Source of the DNA: Pseudoxanthomonas sp.
GTDB lineage: Bacteria > Pseudomonadota > Gammaproteobacteria > Xanthomonadales > Xanthomonadaceae
Length of the DNA: 64,000 nucleotides
Assembly: GCF_027498035.1 (NCBI RefSeq)
Contig: NZ_CP114978.1
Coordinates: 3,782,001-3,846,000, forward strand
Direction of reading: 5' to 3'
Position 1 is the first letter of the stretch, and every line of letters starts with the position of its first letter. The notes beneath the pieces are model-generated. The model ran no database searches and was not told the origin of the DNA. It saw only the letters and a list, made by a program, of their open reading frames with translations. The translations under genes and the position numbers were made by a program. This document shows, piece by piece, positions 19,407-27,775 of this stretch.

Positions 19407-19426
19407 CCAGCCCCCGCGGGGGCTGG
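19407..19426 (+). terminator. Hairpin after rpoC
   Basis: CCAGCCCC pairs with GGGGCTGG around CGCG, starting 10 bases after the rpoC stop. The stem is strong, but there is no T-tract (TCGTGCC follows), so it may stabilise the 3' end rather than terminate fully. Confidence 0.5.
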
Positions 19427-19507
19427 TCGTGCCAAGTGGAAAGGGGCGCAGGATGTGCCCCGTATCCCGGTCGGGGATCGACCAGACGGCTGTATGCATT
19501 TCGTCGG

Positions 19508-19580
19508 TTGACGACAAATTCAACAGCCAGCTATACTCTCCTGTCTCGGCGGGCCGCTTTTACGGCCTGCCGTCATTTTC
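19508..19580 (+). promoter_or_regulatory. Strong promoter and 5'-terminal stem-loop of the rpsL-rpsG-fusA-tuf operon
   Basis: TTGACG (19508-19513), an 18-bp spacer and TATACT (19532-19537) form a near-consensus sigma-70 promoter. Ten bases later GGCGGGCCG (19548-19556) pairs with CGGCCTGCC (19563-19571), followed by GTCATTTTC. The S10 operon promoter has the same boxes, the same spacer and the same distance to its stem-loop. Confidence 0.8.
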
Positions 19581-19631
19581 ACGCATAAGGCCTGGCTTTC
19601 TCCGGCCTGGCCTTCATTAAAGAATCCAAAG

Positions 19632-20007
19632 ATGGCAACCATCAACCAGCTGGTCCGCAAGCCGCGGCAGGCGACCCACGTACAAGAGCCAGTCGCCCGC
19701 ACTGGATAACTGCCCGCAGCGCCGTGGCGTCTGCACCCGCGTCTACACCACCACGCCCAAGAAGCCGAACTCGGCGCTGCGCAAGGTGGCCAAGGTGCGC
19801 CTGACCAACCAGGAAGAAGTCATCAGCTACATCGGTGGCGAAGGGCACAACCTGCAGGAGCACTCCGTGGTGCTGATCCGTGGCGGTCGCGTCAAGGATC
19901 TTCCGGGTGTTCGTTACCACACCGTCCGCGGTTCGCTCGACGCCGCCGGCGTTGCCAAGCGTCGCCAGGGCCGTTCCAAGTACGGCGCCAAGCGTCCGAA
20001 GAGCTGA
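19632..20007 (+). CDS. rpsL: 30S ribosomal protein S12, with a +1 break
   Basis: S12 (124 residues after correction) sits at the decoding centre. It starts MATINQLVRKPRQAT at 19632. An extra C in the run at 19675-19677 throws the frame and creates a stop after about 22 codons. Removing it restores TYKSQSPALDNCPQRRGVCT. The streptomycin-related lysines are wild type in TTPKKPNSALRK and GGRVKDLPGVRYHTVRG. The downstream frame is intact to RSKYGAKRPKS. It is an essential gene, so a sequence error is the likely cause. Confidence 0.94.
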
Positions 20008-20017
20008 GGGATAAGAC

Positions 20018-20485
20018 ATGTCACGTAAAGGTTCCGCGCCGCAGCGCACCGTTCTGCCTGACCCGAAGCACGGGTCGCAGACCATCGCCCGTTTCATCAA
20101 CATGGTGATGCTGAGCGGCAAGAAGTCCGTCGCCGAAAAGATCGTCTACGGCGCCATGGATGTCATCGGTGAGAAGAATCCCAACGCCCTCGAGCTGGTC
20201 GAGAAGGCGCTGGAAAACATCTCCCCGGCCGTCGAAGTCAAGTCGCGCCGCGTTGGTGGTGCTACCTACCAGGTGCCGGTCGAAGTGCGCGCCTCGCGCC
20301 GCCTGGCACTGGCGATGCGCTGGTTGATCGAATCGGCTCGCAAGCGTGGTGAAAACACCATGCCGCGCAAGCTGGCTGCTGAGCTGGTCGATGCCTCGGA
20401 AAATCGTGGCGGCGCCATCAAGAAGCGCGAAGAAACCCATCGTATGGCCGAAGCCAACAAGGCTTTCGCGCACTACCGCTGGTAA
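20018..20485 (+). CDS. rpsG: 30S ribosomal protein S7
   Basis: S7 (155 residues) nucleates assembly of the 30S head. It starts MSRKGSAPQRTVLPDPKHGS 10 bases after rpsL. Conserved segments include ARFINMVMLSGKKSVAEKIV and GGATYQVPVEVRASRRLALA. It ends NKAFAHYRW. Confidence 0.99.
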   Translation: MSRKGSAPQRTVLPDPKHGSQTIARFINMVMLSGKKSVAEKIVYGAMDVIGEKNPNALELVEKALENISPAVEVKSRRVGGATYQVPVEVRASRRLALAMRWLIESARKRGENTMPRKLAAELVDASENRGGAIKKREETHRMAEANKAFAHYRW

Positions 20486-20569
20486 TGGCAAAGCAGGGGG
20501 CTTGATTCATCGGTCCCCAGGCGCCACATAGGCGCCACACTGCGGTGATCGCCGCGCCAGGTCATGAAA

Positions 20570-20588
20570 GCCGCCCCCGGGCGGCCTT
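20570..20588 (+). terminator. Attenuator-like hairpin between rpsG and fusA
   Basis: GCCGCC (20570-20575) pairs with GGCGGC (20580-20585) and is followed by CTTTGGTCTTT. It lies 85 bases after the rpsG stop, inside the operon, so it probably gives partial termination. Confidence 0.6.
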
Positions 20589-20623
20589 TGGTCTTTAGGA
20601 CTCTGGCGATCTTCCGCTCCCGT

Positions 20624-20650
20624 CCGCGCCTTCTGGCGCGGCGTTCTTTC
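20624..20650 (+). promoter_or_regulatory. Second hairpin just upstream of fusA
   Basis: CCGCGCC (20624-20630) pairs with GGCGCGG (20635-20641) around TTCT, followed by CGTTCTTTC. It ends only 28 bases before the fusA GTG, close enough to affect translation initiation or end transcription. Confidence 0.5.
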
Positions 20651-20669
20651 AACATAGAGAGAGACTGTC

Positions 20670-22758
20670 GTGGCCTCGCACCACTCCCATCGAGCGTTAC
20701 CGCAACTTCGGCATCATGGCCCATATCGACGCGGGCAAGACCACCACGTCGGAGCGCATCCTGTTCTACACCGGCGTGAGCCACAAGATCGGTGAAGTGC
20801 ACGATGGCGCCGCCACGATGGACTGGATGGAGCAGGAGCAGGAGCGTGGCATCACGATCACCTCTGCTGCGACCACCGCCTTCTGGTCGGGCATGGATAA
20901 GTCCCTGCCGCAGCACCGCTTCAACATCATCGACACCCCCGGTCACGTGGACTTCACCATCGAAGTCGAGCGTTCGCTGCGCGTGCTCGACGGCGCGGTG
21001 TTCGTGCTGTGTGCCGTCGGTGGCGTGCAGCCGCAGTCGGAAACCGTGTGGCGCCAGGCCAATAAGTACGCTGTGCCGCGCCTTGCGTTCGTCAATAAGA
21101 TGGATCGCACCGGTGCCAACTTCAACAAGGTCGTCGAGCAGCTGAAGGCCCGCCTGGGTGCCTACGCCGTGCCGATGCAGGTGCCGATCGGCGCCGAAGA
21201 CGGCTTCGAGGGCGTGATCGACCTGGTCAAGATGAAGGCGATCCACTGGGATACCGCCTCGCAGGGCACCGTATTCGAGTACCGCGACATCCCGGCGCAC
21301 CTGCTGGAAGAGTCGGAGGCTGCCCGCAGCTTCATGGTCGAGGCCGCGGCCGAAGCCAGCGAGACCTTGATGGATAAGTACCTCAATGAGGGCGAGCTGT
21401 CCGAAGAAGAGATCCTGTCGGGCCTGCGTGAGCGCACCCTGCGCGTGGAAGTGGTGCCGGTGTACTGCGGTACAGCCTTCAAGAACAAGGGCGTGCAGGC
21501 TATGCTCGACGGCGTGATCCAGTTGCTGCCGTCGCCGACCGATCGTCCGCCGGTGCAGGGCGTTGACGAAGACGACAAGGAAGACAGCCGCAAGGCGGGC
21601 GACAACGAGCCGTTCTCGGCGCTGGCGTTCAAGATCATGACCGACCCGTTCGTGGGTTCGCTGACCTTCTTCCGCGTGTACTCGGGCGTGTTGAATTCCG
21701 GCGACGCCGTATACAACCCGGTCAAGTCGAAGAAGGAGCGTGTGGGTCGCATCCTGCAGATGCATTCCAACAATCGCGAAGAAATCAAGGAAGTGCGCGC
21801 AGGCGACATCGCTGCCGCTGTCGGCCTGAAGGACGTCACTACGGGTGACACGCTTTGCGCGCAGGACAAGATCATCACCCTGGAACGCATGGTGTTCCCG
21901 GAGCCGGTGATCTCGATGGCGGTCGAGCCCAAGACCAAGTCGGACCAGGAAAAGATGGGTATCGCCCTGGGTCGCCTGGCGCAGGAAGATCCCTCGTTCC
22001 GCGTCCGCACCGACGAAGAATCCGGCCAGACCATCATCGCCGGCATGGGCGAGCTGCACCTGGAGATCCTGGTCGACCGTATGAAGCGCGAGTTCAACGT
22101 TGAAGCCAACGTTGGCAAGCCGCAGGTTGCTTACCGCGAGACGATCCGCAAGGGCGTCAAGCAGGAAGGCAAGTTCGTGCGCCAGTCCGGTGGTCGCGGC
22201 CAGTACGGCCACATCGTCATCGAGATGGAGCCGGCCGAGCGTGGCGCGGGTTTCTCCTTCGAGAGCGCGATTGTGGGCGGCGTGGTGCCGAAGGAATACG
22301 TCGCCGCTGCCGGTAAGGGCATTGAAGACGCGCTGAAGAATGGTGTGCTCGCTGGCTTCCCGGTGGTCGACGTGGCCATCAAGGCCGTCGACGGTTCGTA
22401 CCATGACGTCGACTCCAACGAAATGGCGTTCAAGGTCGCCGGCTCGATGGCGTTCAAGGAAGCTTTCAGCAAGGCCAGCCCGGTCCTGCTGGAGCCGATG
22501 ATGAAGGTCGAGATCGTCACCCCCGAGGATTACCTGGGCGACGTGATGGGTGACGTGAGCCGTCGTCGCGGCATCCTGCAGGGCCAGGACGACACGCCGT
22601 CGGGCAAGGTCATCAACGCCATGGTCCCGCTGGGCGAGATGTTCGGTTACGCCACCACGCTGCGCTCCATGTCGCAGGGTCGCGCAACCTTCTCGATGGA
22701 GTTCGACCACTACGCCGAAGCGCCGGCCAATATCGCCGAAGCAGTCACCAAGAAGTAA
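20670..22758 (+). CDS. fusA: Elongation factor G, with a +1 break at codon 2-3
   Basis: EF-G, the translocation GTPase (695 residues after correction). The start is GTG at 20670 after AGAGAGAGAC. An extra T at 20676 in GTG-GCC-T-CGC breaks the frame; removing it gives [20 protein letters not shown]. Without correction the first usable start is the internal methionine at 20716, which would delete the N-terminal strand before the P-loop. The P-loop AHIDAGKTTTSERILFYTG, switch II DTPGHVDFTIEVERSLRVLD and NKMDRTGANF are intact, as are domains II-V. Confidence 0.95.
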
Positions 22759-22813
22759 GGCCTGGCCGCTTCGCTAACGCATCAATACAGACAACTTTTG
22801 AAGGACAACGACA

Positions 22814-24004
22814 ATGGCAAAGGGTAAATTCGAGCGCACCAAGCCGCACGTGAACGTGGGCACGATTGGTCACGTTGACCATGGCAAGACCACGCTGACC
22901 GCCGCACTGACCAAGGTCGGCGCCGAGCGTTTCGGTGGCGAGTTCAAGGCCTATGACGCGATCGACGCGGCGCCGGAAGAGAAGGCGCGCGGCATCACGA
23001 TCTCGACCGCCCACGTGGAATACGAATCGCCGAACCGCCACTACGCGCACGTCGATTGCCCGGGCCATGCTGACTACGTCAAGAACATGATCACCGGTGC
23101 TGCGCAGATGGACGGCGCGATCCTGGTGTGCTCGGCCGCTGACGGCCCGATGCCGCAGACCCGCGAGCACATCCTGCTGTCGCGCCAGGTCGGCGTGCCG
23201 CACATCGTGGTGTTCCTGAACAAGGCTGACATGGTCGACGACGCCGAGCTGCTCGAGCTGGTCGAGATGGAAGTCCGTGAGCTGCTGAGCAAGTACGACT
23301 TCCCGGGCGACGACACTCCGATCATCCACGGCTCGGCCCGTCTGGCGCTGGAAGGCGACCAGAGCGAAATCGGCGTGCCGGCGATCCTGAAGCTGGTCGA
23401 AGCCCTCGACACCTTCATTCCGGAGCCGGAGCGCGACATCGACAAGGCATTCCTGATGCCAGTCGAAGACGTGTTCTCGATCTCGGGTCGCGGCACCGTG
23501 GTGACTGGTCGTATCGAGCGCGGCATCATCAAGGTTGGCGACGAAATCGAAATCGTCGGCATCCGTCCGGTGCAGAAGACCACCGTGACCGGCGTGGAAA
23601 TGTTCCGCAAGCTGCTGGACCAGGGTCAGGCAGGCGACAACGCCGGTCTGCTGCTGCGCGGCACCAAGCGTGACGACGTCGAGCGCGGCCAGGTCCTGGC
23701 CAAGCCGGGTTCGATCAAGCCGCACACCGAGTTCGAGTCGGAGGTGTATGTGCTGTCGAAGGACGAAGGCGGCCGTCACACCCCGTTCTTCAAGGGCTAC
23801 CGTCCGCAGTTCTACTTCCGTACCACCGACATCACCGGTGCGGTCGAGCTGCCGGAAGGCACCGAGATGGTGATGCCGGGTGACAACGTGAAGATGGTCG
23901 TGACCCTGATCAACCCGGTTGCCATGGATGAAGGTCTGCGCTTCGCGATTCGCGAAGGCGGCCGTACCGTCGGCGCCGGCGTGGTGGCCAAGATCATCAA
24001 GTAA
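22814..24004 (+). CDS. tuf: Elongation factor Tu, copy 2
   Basis: The second EF-Tu gene (396 residues), in the classic str-operon place after fusA. The protein is identical to copy 1. It has AAGGACAACGAC before the ATG, whereas copy 1 has a different leader, so the identity stops near the gene ends. Of the seven synonymous differences I see, five fall in the last roughly 100 bases, consistent with gene conversion over most of the coding region. Confidence 0.99.
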   Translation: MAKGKFERTKPHVNVGTIGHVDHGKTTLTAALTKVGAERFGGEFKAYDAIDAAPEEKARGITISTAHVEYESPNRHYAHVDCPGHADYVKNMITGAAQMDGAILVCSAADGPMPQTREHILLSRQVGVPHIVVFLNKADMVDDAELLELVEMEVRELLSKYDFPGDDTPIIHGSARLALEGDQSEIGVPAILKLVEALDTFIPEPERDIDKAFLMPVEDVFSISGRGTVVTGRIERGIIKVGDEIEIVGIRPVQKTTVTGVEMFRKLLDQGQAGDNAGLLLRGTKRDDVERGQVLAKPGSIKPHTEFESEVYVLSKDEGGRHTPFFKGYRPQFYFRTTDITGAVELPEGTEMVMPGDNVKMVVTLINPVAMDEGLRFAIREGGRTVGAGVVAKIIK

Positions 24005-24190
24005 GACAGAAACGGTCTCCGGCGACGGCGGCCGTTTTCAAGCAGTACCTGCCGGTCTCTCCCTGGGAGATGCGACCGGCCTACCGCGAAAAGAGGGGCA
24101 GGAAGCCCCTCGTGTTCGCCAGACAGGAAGTTGCTGTGTGAACCGCTGGCGCGAAAAGGCAACTTTTCGCGCGGTTGTGCGTCCGAGCAG
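24005..24190 (+). terminator. Terminator-like hairpins between tuf copy 2 and the S10 operon
   Basis: Two hairpins stand before the S10 promoter. GAGGGGC (24093-24099) pairs with GCCCCTC (24105-24111). A much stronger one has CGCGAAAAG (24150-24158) with CTTTTCGCG (24163-24171) around GCAA, extended by ACCG/CGGT (24142-24145 with 24172-24175). Neither has a clear T-tract. The second ends 15 bases before the -35 box, so it insulates the two operons. No gene is seen in this gap. Confidence 0.55.
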
Positions 24191-24260
24191 TTGACGGGCG
24201 TGGTTTATGCGTTTTATACTTTTCCGTCTGGGCAGATCGTTCATCGATCTGCCTTGTTTG
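24191..24260 (+). promoter_or_regulatory. S10 operon promoter and 5'-terminal stem-loop
   Basis: TTGACG (24191-24196), an 18-bp spacer and TATACT (24215-24220). Ten bases on, GGCAGATCG (24231-24239) pairs with CGATCTGCC (24245-24253), followed by TTGTTTG. A leader of about 150 bases then runs to rpsJ. In enteric bacteria L4 controls this leader; here only the hairpin is visible evidence. Confidence 0.8.
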
Positions 24261-24409
24261 TCAGGAAGATTCCCGGGCCGTTGACGGCCCCGGCGCGTTA
24301 CCTGGATCAGGTGGCATGGGCGCAGGGACTTTCAAAAGCACGTGAACCATTACCGGGGCAAGGCATCCCAGAGGCCGCGCCCGTCGCTCTTTCAACACAG
24401 GAAATCGTC

Positions 24410-24721
24410 ATGGCGGACCAAAAGATCCGTATCAGGCTCAAAGCCTACGATCATCGCCTGATCGACCGCTCGGCTAGCGAGATTGTCGAAACGGCCAAGC
24501 GGACCGGCGCGCAGGTGCGCGGCCCGATCCCGCTTCCCACCAAGATCGAACGCTACACCATCCTGGTGTCGCCGCACGCCGATAAGGACGCGCGCGATCA
24601 GTACGAGACCCGCACGCACAAGCGTGTGCTGGATATCGTTGATCCCAACGACAAGACCGTCGACGCGCTGATGAAGCTCGAGCTGGCGGCTGGCGTTGAC
24701 GTTCAGATCAAGTTGACCTGA
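24410..24721 (+). CDS. rpsJ: 30S ribosomal protein S10 / NusE
   Basis: S10 (103 residues), also the antitermination factor NusE. The correct start is ATG at 24410 (MADQKIRIRLKAYDHRLID), although the frame is open far upstream. The signature GPIPLPTKIERYTILVSPHA is present. It is the first gene of the S10 operon; rplC begins 10 bases after it. Confidence 0.99.
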   Translation: MADQKIRIRLKAYDHRLIDRSASEIVETAKRTGAQVRGPIPLPTKIERYTILVSPHADKDARDQYETRTHKRVLDIVDPNDKTVDALMKLELAAGVDVQIKLT

Positions 24722-24731
24722 GGCCCCGACC

Positions 24732-25385
24732 ATGACTGCGAAGAAATTTTCGTTGGGCATCGTTGGCCGCAAGGCCGGCATGACCCGGGTATTCACCGAA
24801 GATGGCAAGTCCATCCCGGTCACCCTGATCGAAGCCACCCCGAACCGCATCACCCAGATCAAGACCACTGAAACCGACGGCTACAGCGCCGTGCAGGTTG
24901 CCGTTGGTACCCGTCGTGCTGCCCTCATCAACAAGCCGGTCGCCGGCCACCTGGCCAAGGCCAAGGTCGAAGCAGGCCGTGGCCTGTGGGAACTGCGCGT
25001 CGAAGCCGACAAGATTGGTGACTTCAGCATCGGCGGCGAGATCAAGGCCGACATCTTTGAAGTGGGCCAGAAGGTCGACGTCGAAGGCGTGACCAAGGGC
25101 AAGGGCTTCCAGGGCACCATCAAGCGTTACAACTTCCGGATGGGTGACGCCACCCACGGTAACTCGCTGTCGCATCGCGCACCGGGTTCGCTGGGTCAGC
25201 GTCAGACGCCGGGTCGCGTGTTCCCGGGCAAGAAGATGTCCGGCCACATGGGTGCCGTGCAGCAGAGTACGCAAAACCTTGAAGTCGTCCGCGTGGACGC
25301 CGAGCGTGGCCTGATCGCCATTCGCGGTGCCGTGCCGGGTGCGCCGGGTGGTGACGTGATCGTGCGTCCGGCGAGCAAGGGCTAA
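24732..25385 (+). CDS. rplC: 50S ribosomal protein L3
   Basis: L3 (217 residues) binds 23S rRNA near the peptidyl-transferase centre. It starts MTAKKFSLGIVGRKAGMTRV. The L3 core GDATHGNSLSHRAPGSLGQR is followed by QTPGRVFPGKKMSGHMG. The glutamine in GSLGQRQTP matches the residue methylated by PrmB in enteric bacteria. Confidence 0.99.
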   Translation: MTAKKFSLGIVGRKAGMTRVFTEDGKSIPVTLIEATPNRITQIKTTETDGYSAVQVAVGTRRAALINKPVAGHLAKAKVEAGRGLWELRVEADKIGDFSIGGEIKADIFEVGQKVDVEGVTKGKGFQGTIKRYNFRMGDATHGNSLSHRAPGSLGQRQTPGRVFPGKKMSGHMGAVQQSTQNLEVVRVDAERGLIAIRGAVPGAPGGDVIVRPASKG

Positions 25386-25396
25386 GGAGAACGATG

Positions 25397-26002
25397 ATGG
25401 AACTCGCCATTAACGGCAGCGCCAACAAACTGTCGGTCTCCGACGAAGTGTTTGGTCGCGAATTCAGTCAGGACCTGGTTCATCAGGTCGTGGTGGCTTA
25501 CCGCAATGCGGCTCGCTCGGGCACCAAGGCCCAGAAGACTCGTTCGGAAGTTGCCGGTACCACCAAGAAGTCGAAGAAGCAGAAGGGCGGCGGTGCGCGT
25601 CATGGCGCGCTGACGGCTCCGATCTTCATCGGCGGCGGCGTGACCTTCGCGGCCAAGCCGCGCAGCTTCGAGCAGAAGGTCAACCGCAAGATGTACCGCG
25701 CCGCGATGAAGGCCATCCTCAGCGAGCTCGCTCGCCAGGACCGCCTGACCATCGTCGACACGTTCGACGTCGAAGCGACCAATACCAAGGGCCTGATTTC
25801 CAAGCTCAAGGAACTGAACGTCGGCAAGCGCCCGCTGATCGTGACCGAAGACGCTTCGGAGCATCTGTATCTGTCGGCCCGCAACCTGCCTTACGTCGAA
25901 GTGCGCGACGTGCAGGGCCTGGACCCGGCTTCGCTGGTCGGCGCCGACACTGTCGTGATCACCGCTGACGCGGTGAAGAAGATCGAGGAGTGGCTGGCAT
26001 GA
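25397..26002 (+). CDS. rplD: 50S ribosomal protein L4
   Basis: L4 (201 residues) lines the exit tunnel and, in enteric bacteria, represses the S10 operon. Two adjacent ATG codons exist at 25394 and 25397. The second gives MELAINGSANKLSVSD, as in homologues, and sits 7 bases after AGGAG. The extended loop KKQKGGGARHGALTAPIF is typical. Its stop overlaps the rplW start (ATGA). Confidence 0.98.
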   Translation: MELAINGSANKLSVSDEVFGREFSQDLVHQVVVAYRNAARSGTKAQKTRSEVAGTTKKSKKQKGGGARHGALTAPIFIGGGVTFAAKPRSFEQKVNRKMYRAAMKAILSELARQDRLTIVDTFDVEATNTKGLISKLKELNVGKRPLIVTEDASEHLYLSARNLPYVEVRDVQGLDPASLVGADTVVITADAVKKIEEWLA

Positions 26003-26298
26003 TCAGCAACGAAAAAATCTTCAGCGTGCTGCGCGCCCCGCGCGTGTCTGAAAAGACTGCACGACTGCAGGAAGTATCCAATCAGTACGTCTTCGAAGTC
26101 TCGAACGACTCCACCAAGGCCGACATCAAGGCCGCGGTTGAGCAGCTGTTCGAAGTCAAGGTCGAGGCTGTCAACGTGGTCAACGTGAAGGGCAAGAACA
26201 AGTCCTTCCGTAACCGCAATGGCCGTCGCGGCGACTGGAAGAAGGCGTATGTGCGTCTGGCCGATGGCCAGGCCATCGACGTGTCGGCCACGGCCTGA
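25999..26298 (+). CDS. rplW: 50S ribosomal protein L23
   Basis: L23 (99 residues), at the tunnel exit, docks trigger factor and SRP. The start ATG at 25999 overlaps the rplD stop by 4 bases and gives MISNEKIFSVLRAPRVSEKT, matching the family. It ends with the conserved basic segment KGKNKSFRNRNGRRGDWKKA. Confidence 0.98.
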   Translation: MISNEKIFSVLRAPRVSEKTARLQEVSNQYVFEVSNDSTKADIKAAVEQLFEVKVEAVNVVNVKGKNKSFRNRNGRRGDWKKAYVRLADGQAIDVSATA

Positions 26299-26309
26299 GG
26301 TAGACCCAC

Positions 26310-27137
26310 ATGCCATTGATGAAATTCAAACCCACTTCCCCCGGCCGCCGTTCGGCCGTGCGCGTGGTCACTCCCGACCTGCATAAGGGTGCCCCGCATG
26401 CTCCTCTGCTTGAAAAGCAGAGCAAGAGCGGCGGTCGCAACCACCATGGCCGCATCACCACCCGTCATATCGGTGGTGGCCATAAGCAGCATTACCGCAT
26501 CATCGACTTCAAGCGCGACAAGGTCGGTATCCCCGCCCGCGTCGAGCGCATTGAATACGATCCCAACCGCACCGCCCACATCGCACTGCTGTGCTATGTC
26601 GACGGCGAGCGCCGCTACATCATCGCGCCGAAGGGCCTGAAGGCTGGCGACCAGGTGATCGCGGGCCGTGACGCCCCGATCCGCGCTGGCAACACCTTGC
26701 CGCTGCTGAACATCCCGGTTGGTACGACGGTTCACTGCATCGAGCTGAAGGTCGGCAAGGGCGCCCAGATCGCTCGCGCCGCTGGTGCAGCGGTGCAGCT
26801 GGTCGCTCGTGAGCAGGGCTTCGCCACGCTGCGTCTTCGCTCCGGCGAAATGCGCAAGGTGCCGGCCGAGTGCTGCGCCACCGTCGGCGAAGTCGGCAAC
26901 GACGAGCACAGCCTCGAGAAGCTCGGCAAGGCTGGCGCCAAGCGCTGGCGCGGTGTCAAGCCGACCGTTCGCGGTGCGGCCATGAACCCGGTCGACCATC
27001 CGCACGGTGGTGGTGAGGCCAAGGCTGGCCAGGGCAACCCGCATCCGGTCACCCCGTGGGGTGTTCCGACCAAGGGTTACAAGACGCGCCATAACAAGCG
27101 CACGCAGCAATTCATCGTCCGCGATCGTAGGGGCTAA
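26310..27137 (+). CDS. rplB: 50S ribosomal protein L2
   Basis: L2 (275 residues), essential for subunit association and peptidyl transfer. It starts MPLMKFKPTSPGRRSAVRVV. The signature around the essential histidine, AAMNPVDHPHGGGEAKAGQG, is present. It ends KRTQQFIVRDRRG, 6 bases before rpsS. Confidence 0.99.
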   Translation: MPLMKFKPTSPGRRSAVRVVTPDLHKGAPHAPLLEKQSKSGGRNHHGRITTRHIGGGHKQHYRIIDFKRDKVGIPARVERIEYDPNRTAHIALLCYVDGERRYIIAPKGLKAGDQVIAGRDAPIRAGNTLPLLNIPVGTTVHCIELKVGKGAQIARAAGAAVQLVAREQGFATLRLRSGEMRKVPAECCATVGEVGNDEHSLEKLGKAGAKRWRGVKPTVRGAAMNPVDHPHGGGEAKAGQGNPHPVTPWGVPTKGYKTRHNKRTQQFIVRDRRG

Positions 27138-27143
27138 TCGACC

Positions 27144-27419
27144 ATGGCACGTTCACTCAAGAAAGGCCCGTTCGTCGATCACCACCTCGTCAAGAAGGTG
27201 GAGGCTGCGGCCGGTAGCAAGCGTCCGATCAAGACCTGGTCGCGTCGTTCAATGATCCTGCCGGAGATGGTGGGTTTCACCATCGCCGTGCATAACGGCA
27301 AGAACCACGTTCCGGTGCTCGTCAACGAGAACATGGTCGGCCACAAGCTCGGCGAATTTGCCGTCACCCGGACCTTCAAGGGTCACGGTGGCGACAAGAA
27401 GTCGGCCGGCAAGCGCTAA
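27144..27419 (+). CDS. rpsS: 30S ribosomal protein S19
   Basis: S19 (91 residues), in the 30S head next to S13. It starts MARSLKKGPFVDHHLVKKVE. The family motif TWSRRSMILPEMVGFTIAVH is present. Its stop overlaps the AGGAG ribosome site of rplV. Confidence 0.99.
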   Translation: MARSLKKGPFVDHHLVKKVEAAAGSKRPIKTWSRRSMILPEMVGFTIAVHNGKNHVPVLVNENMVGHKLGEFAVTRTFKGHGGDKKSAGKR

Positions 27420-27429
27420 GGAGATGACA

Positions 27430-27771
27430 ATGGAAGCGAAAGCCATCCTGCGCACCGCGCGCATCTCCCCGCAGAAGGCCCGCCTGGTCGCTGACCAGGT
27501 GCGTGGATTGTCGGCCGAGCGCGCCGTCAACCTGCTGAAGTTCTCGGACAAGAAGGCTGCGGCCCTCATCAAGAAGGTGGTCGAATCGGCCATCGCCAAT
27601 GCCGAGAACAACCAGGGCGCCGACGTCGACGAGCTGAAGGTCCAGACCATCATGGTCGACGAAGGCCCGACGCTGAAGCGTTTCATGGCCCGCGCCAAGG
27701 GTCGCGGCACGCGCATCCTCAAGCGCACCAGCCATATCACTGTTGTGGTCGGCGAAGGCAAGGGCAAATAA
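27430..27771 (+). CDS. rplV: 50S ribosomal protein L22
   Basis: L22 (113 residues), whose loop lines the exit tunnel. The ATG at 27430 (MEAKAILRTARISPQKARLV) sits 6 bases after AGGAG; an ATG at 27424 abuts that site and is less likely. The C-terminal hairpin RFMARAKGRGTRILKRTSHI is conserved. Confidence 0.98.
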   Translation: MEAKAILRTARISPQKARLVADQVRGLSAERAVNLLKFSDKKAAALIKKVVESAIANAENNQGADVDELKVQTIMVDEGPTLKRFMARAKGRGTRILKRTSHITVVVGEGKGK

Positions 27772-27775
27772 GACT

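Noticed and set aside
20473..22710. A long minus-strand frame opposite fusA
   Set aside because: Same antisense artefact: its composition is typical of the complement of GC-rich coding DNA and it has no recognisable domain.
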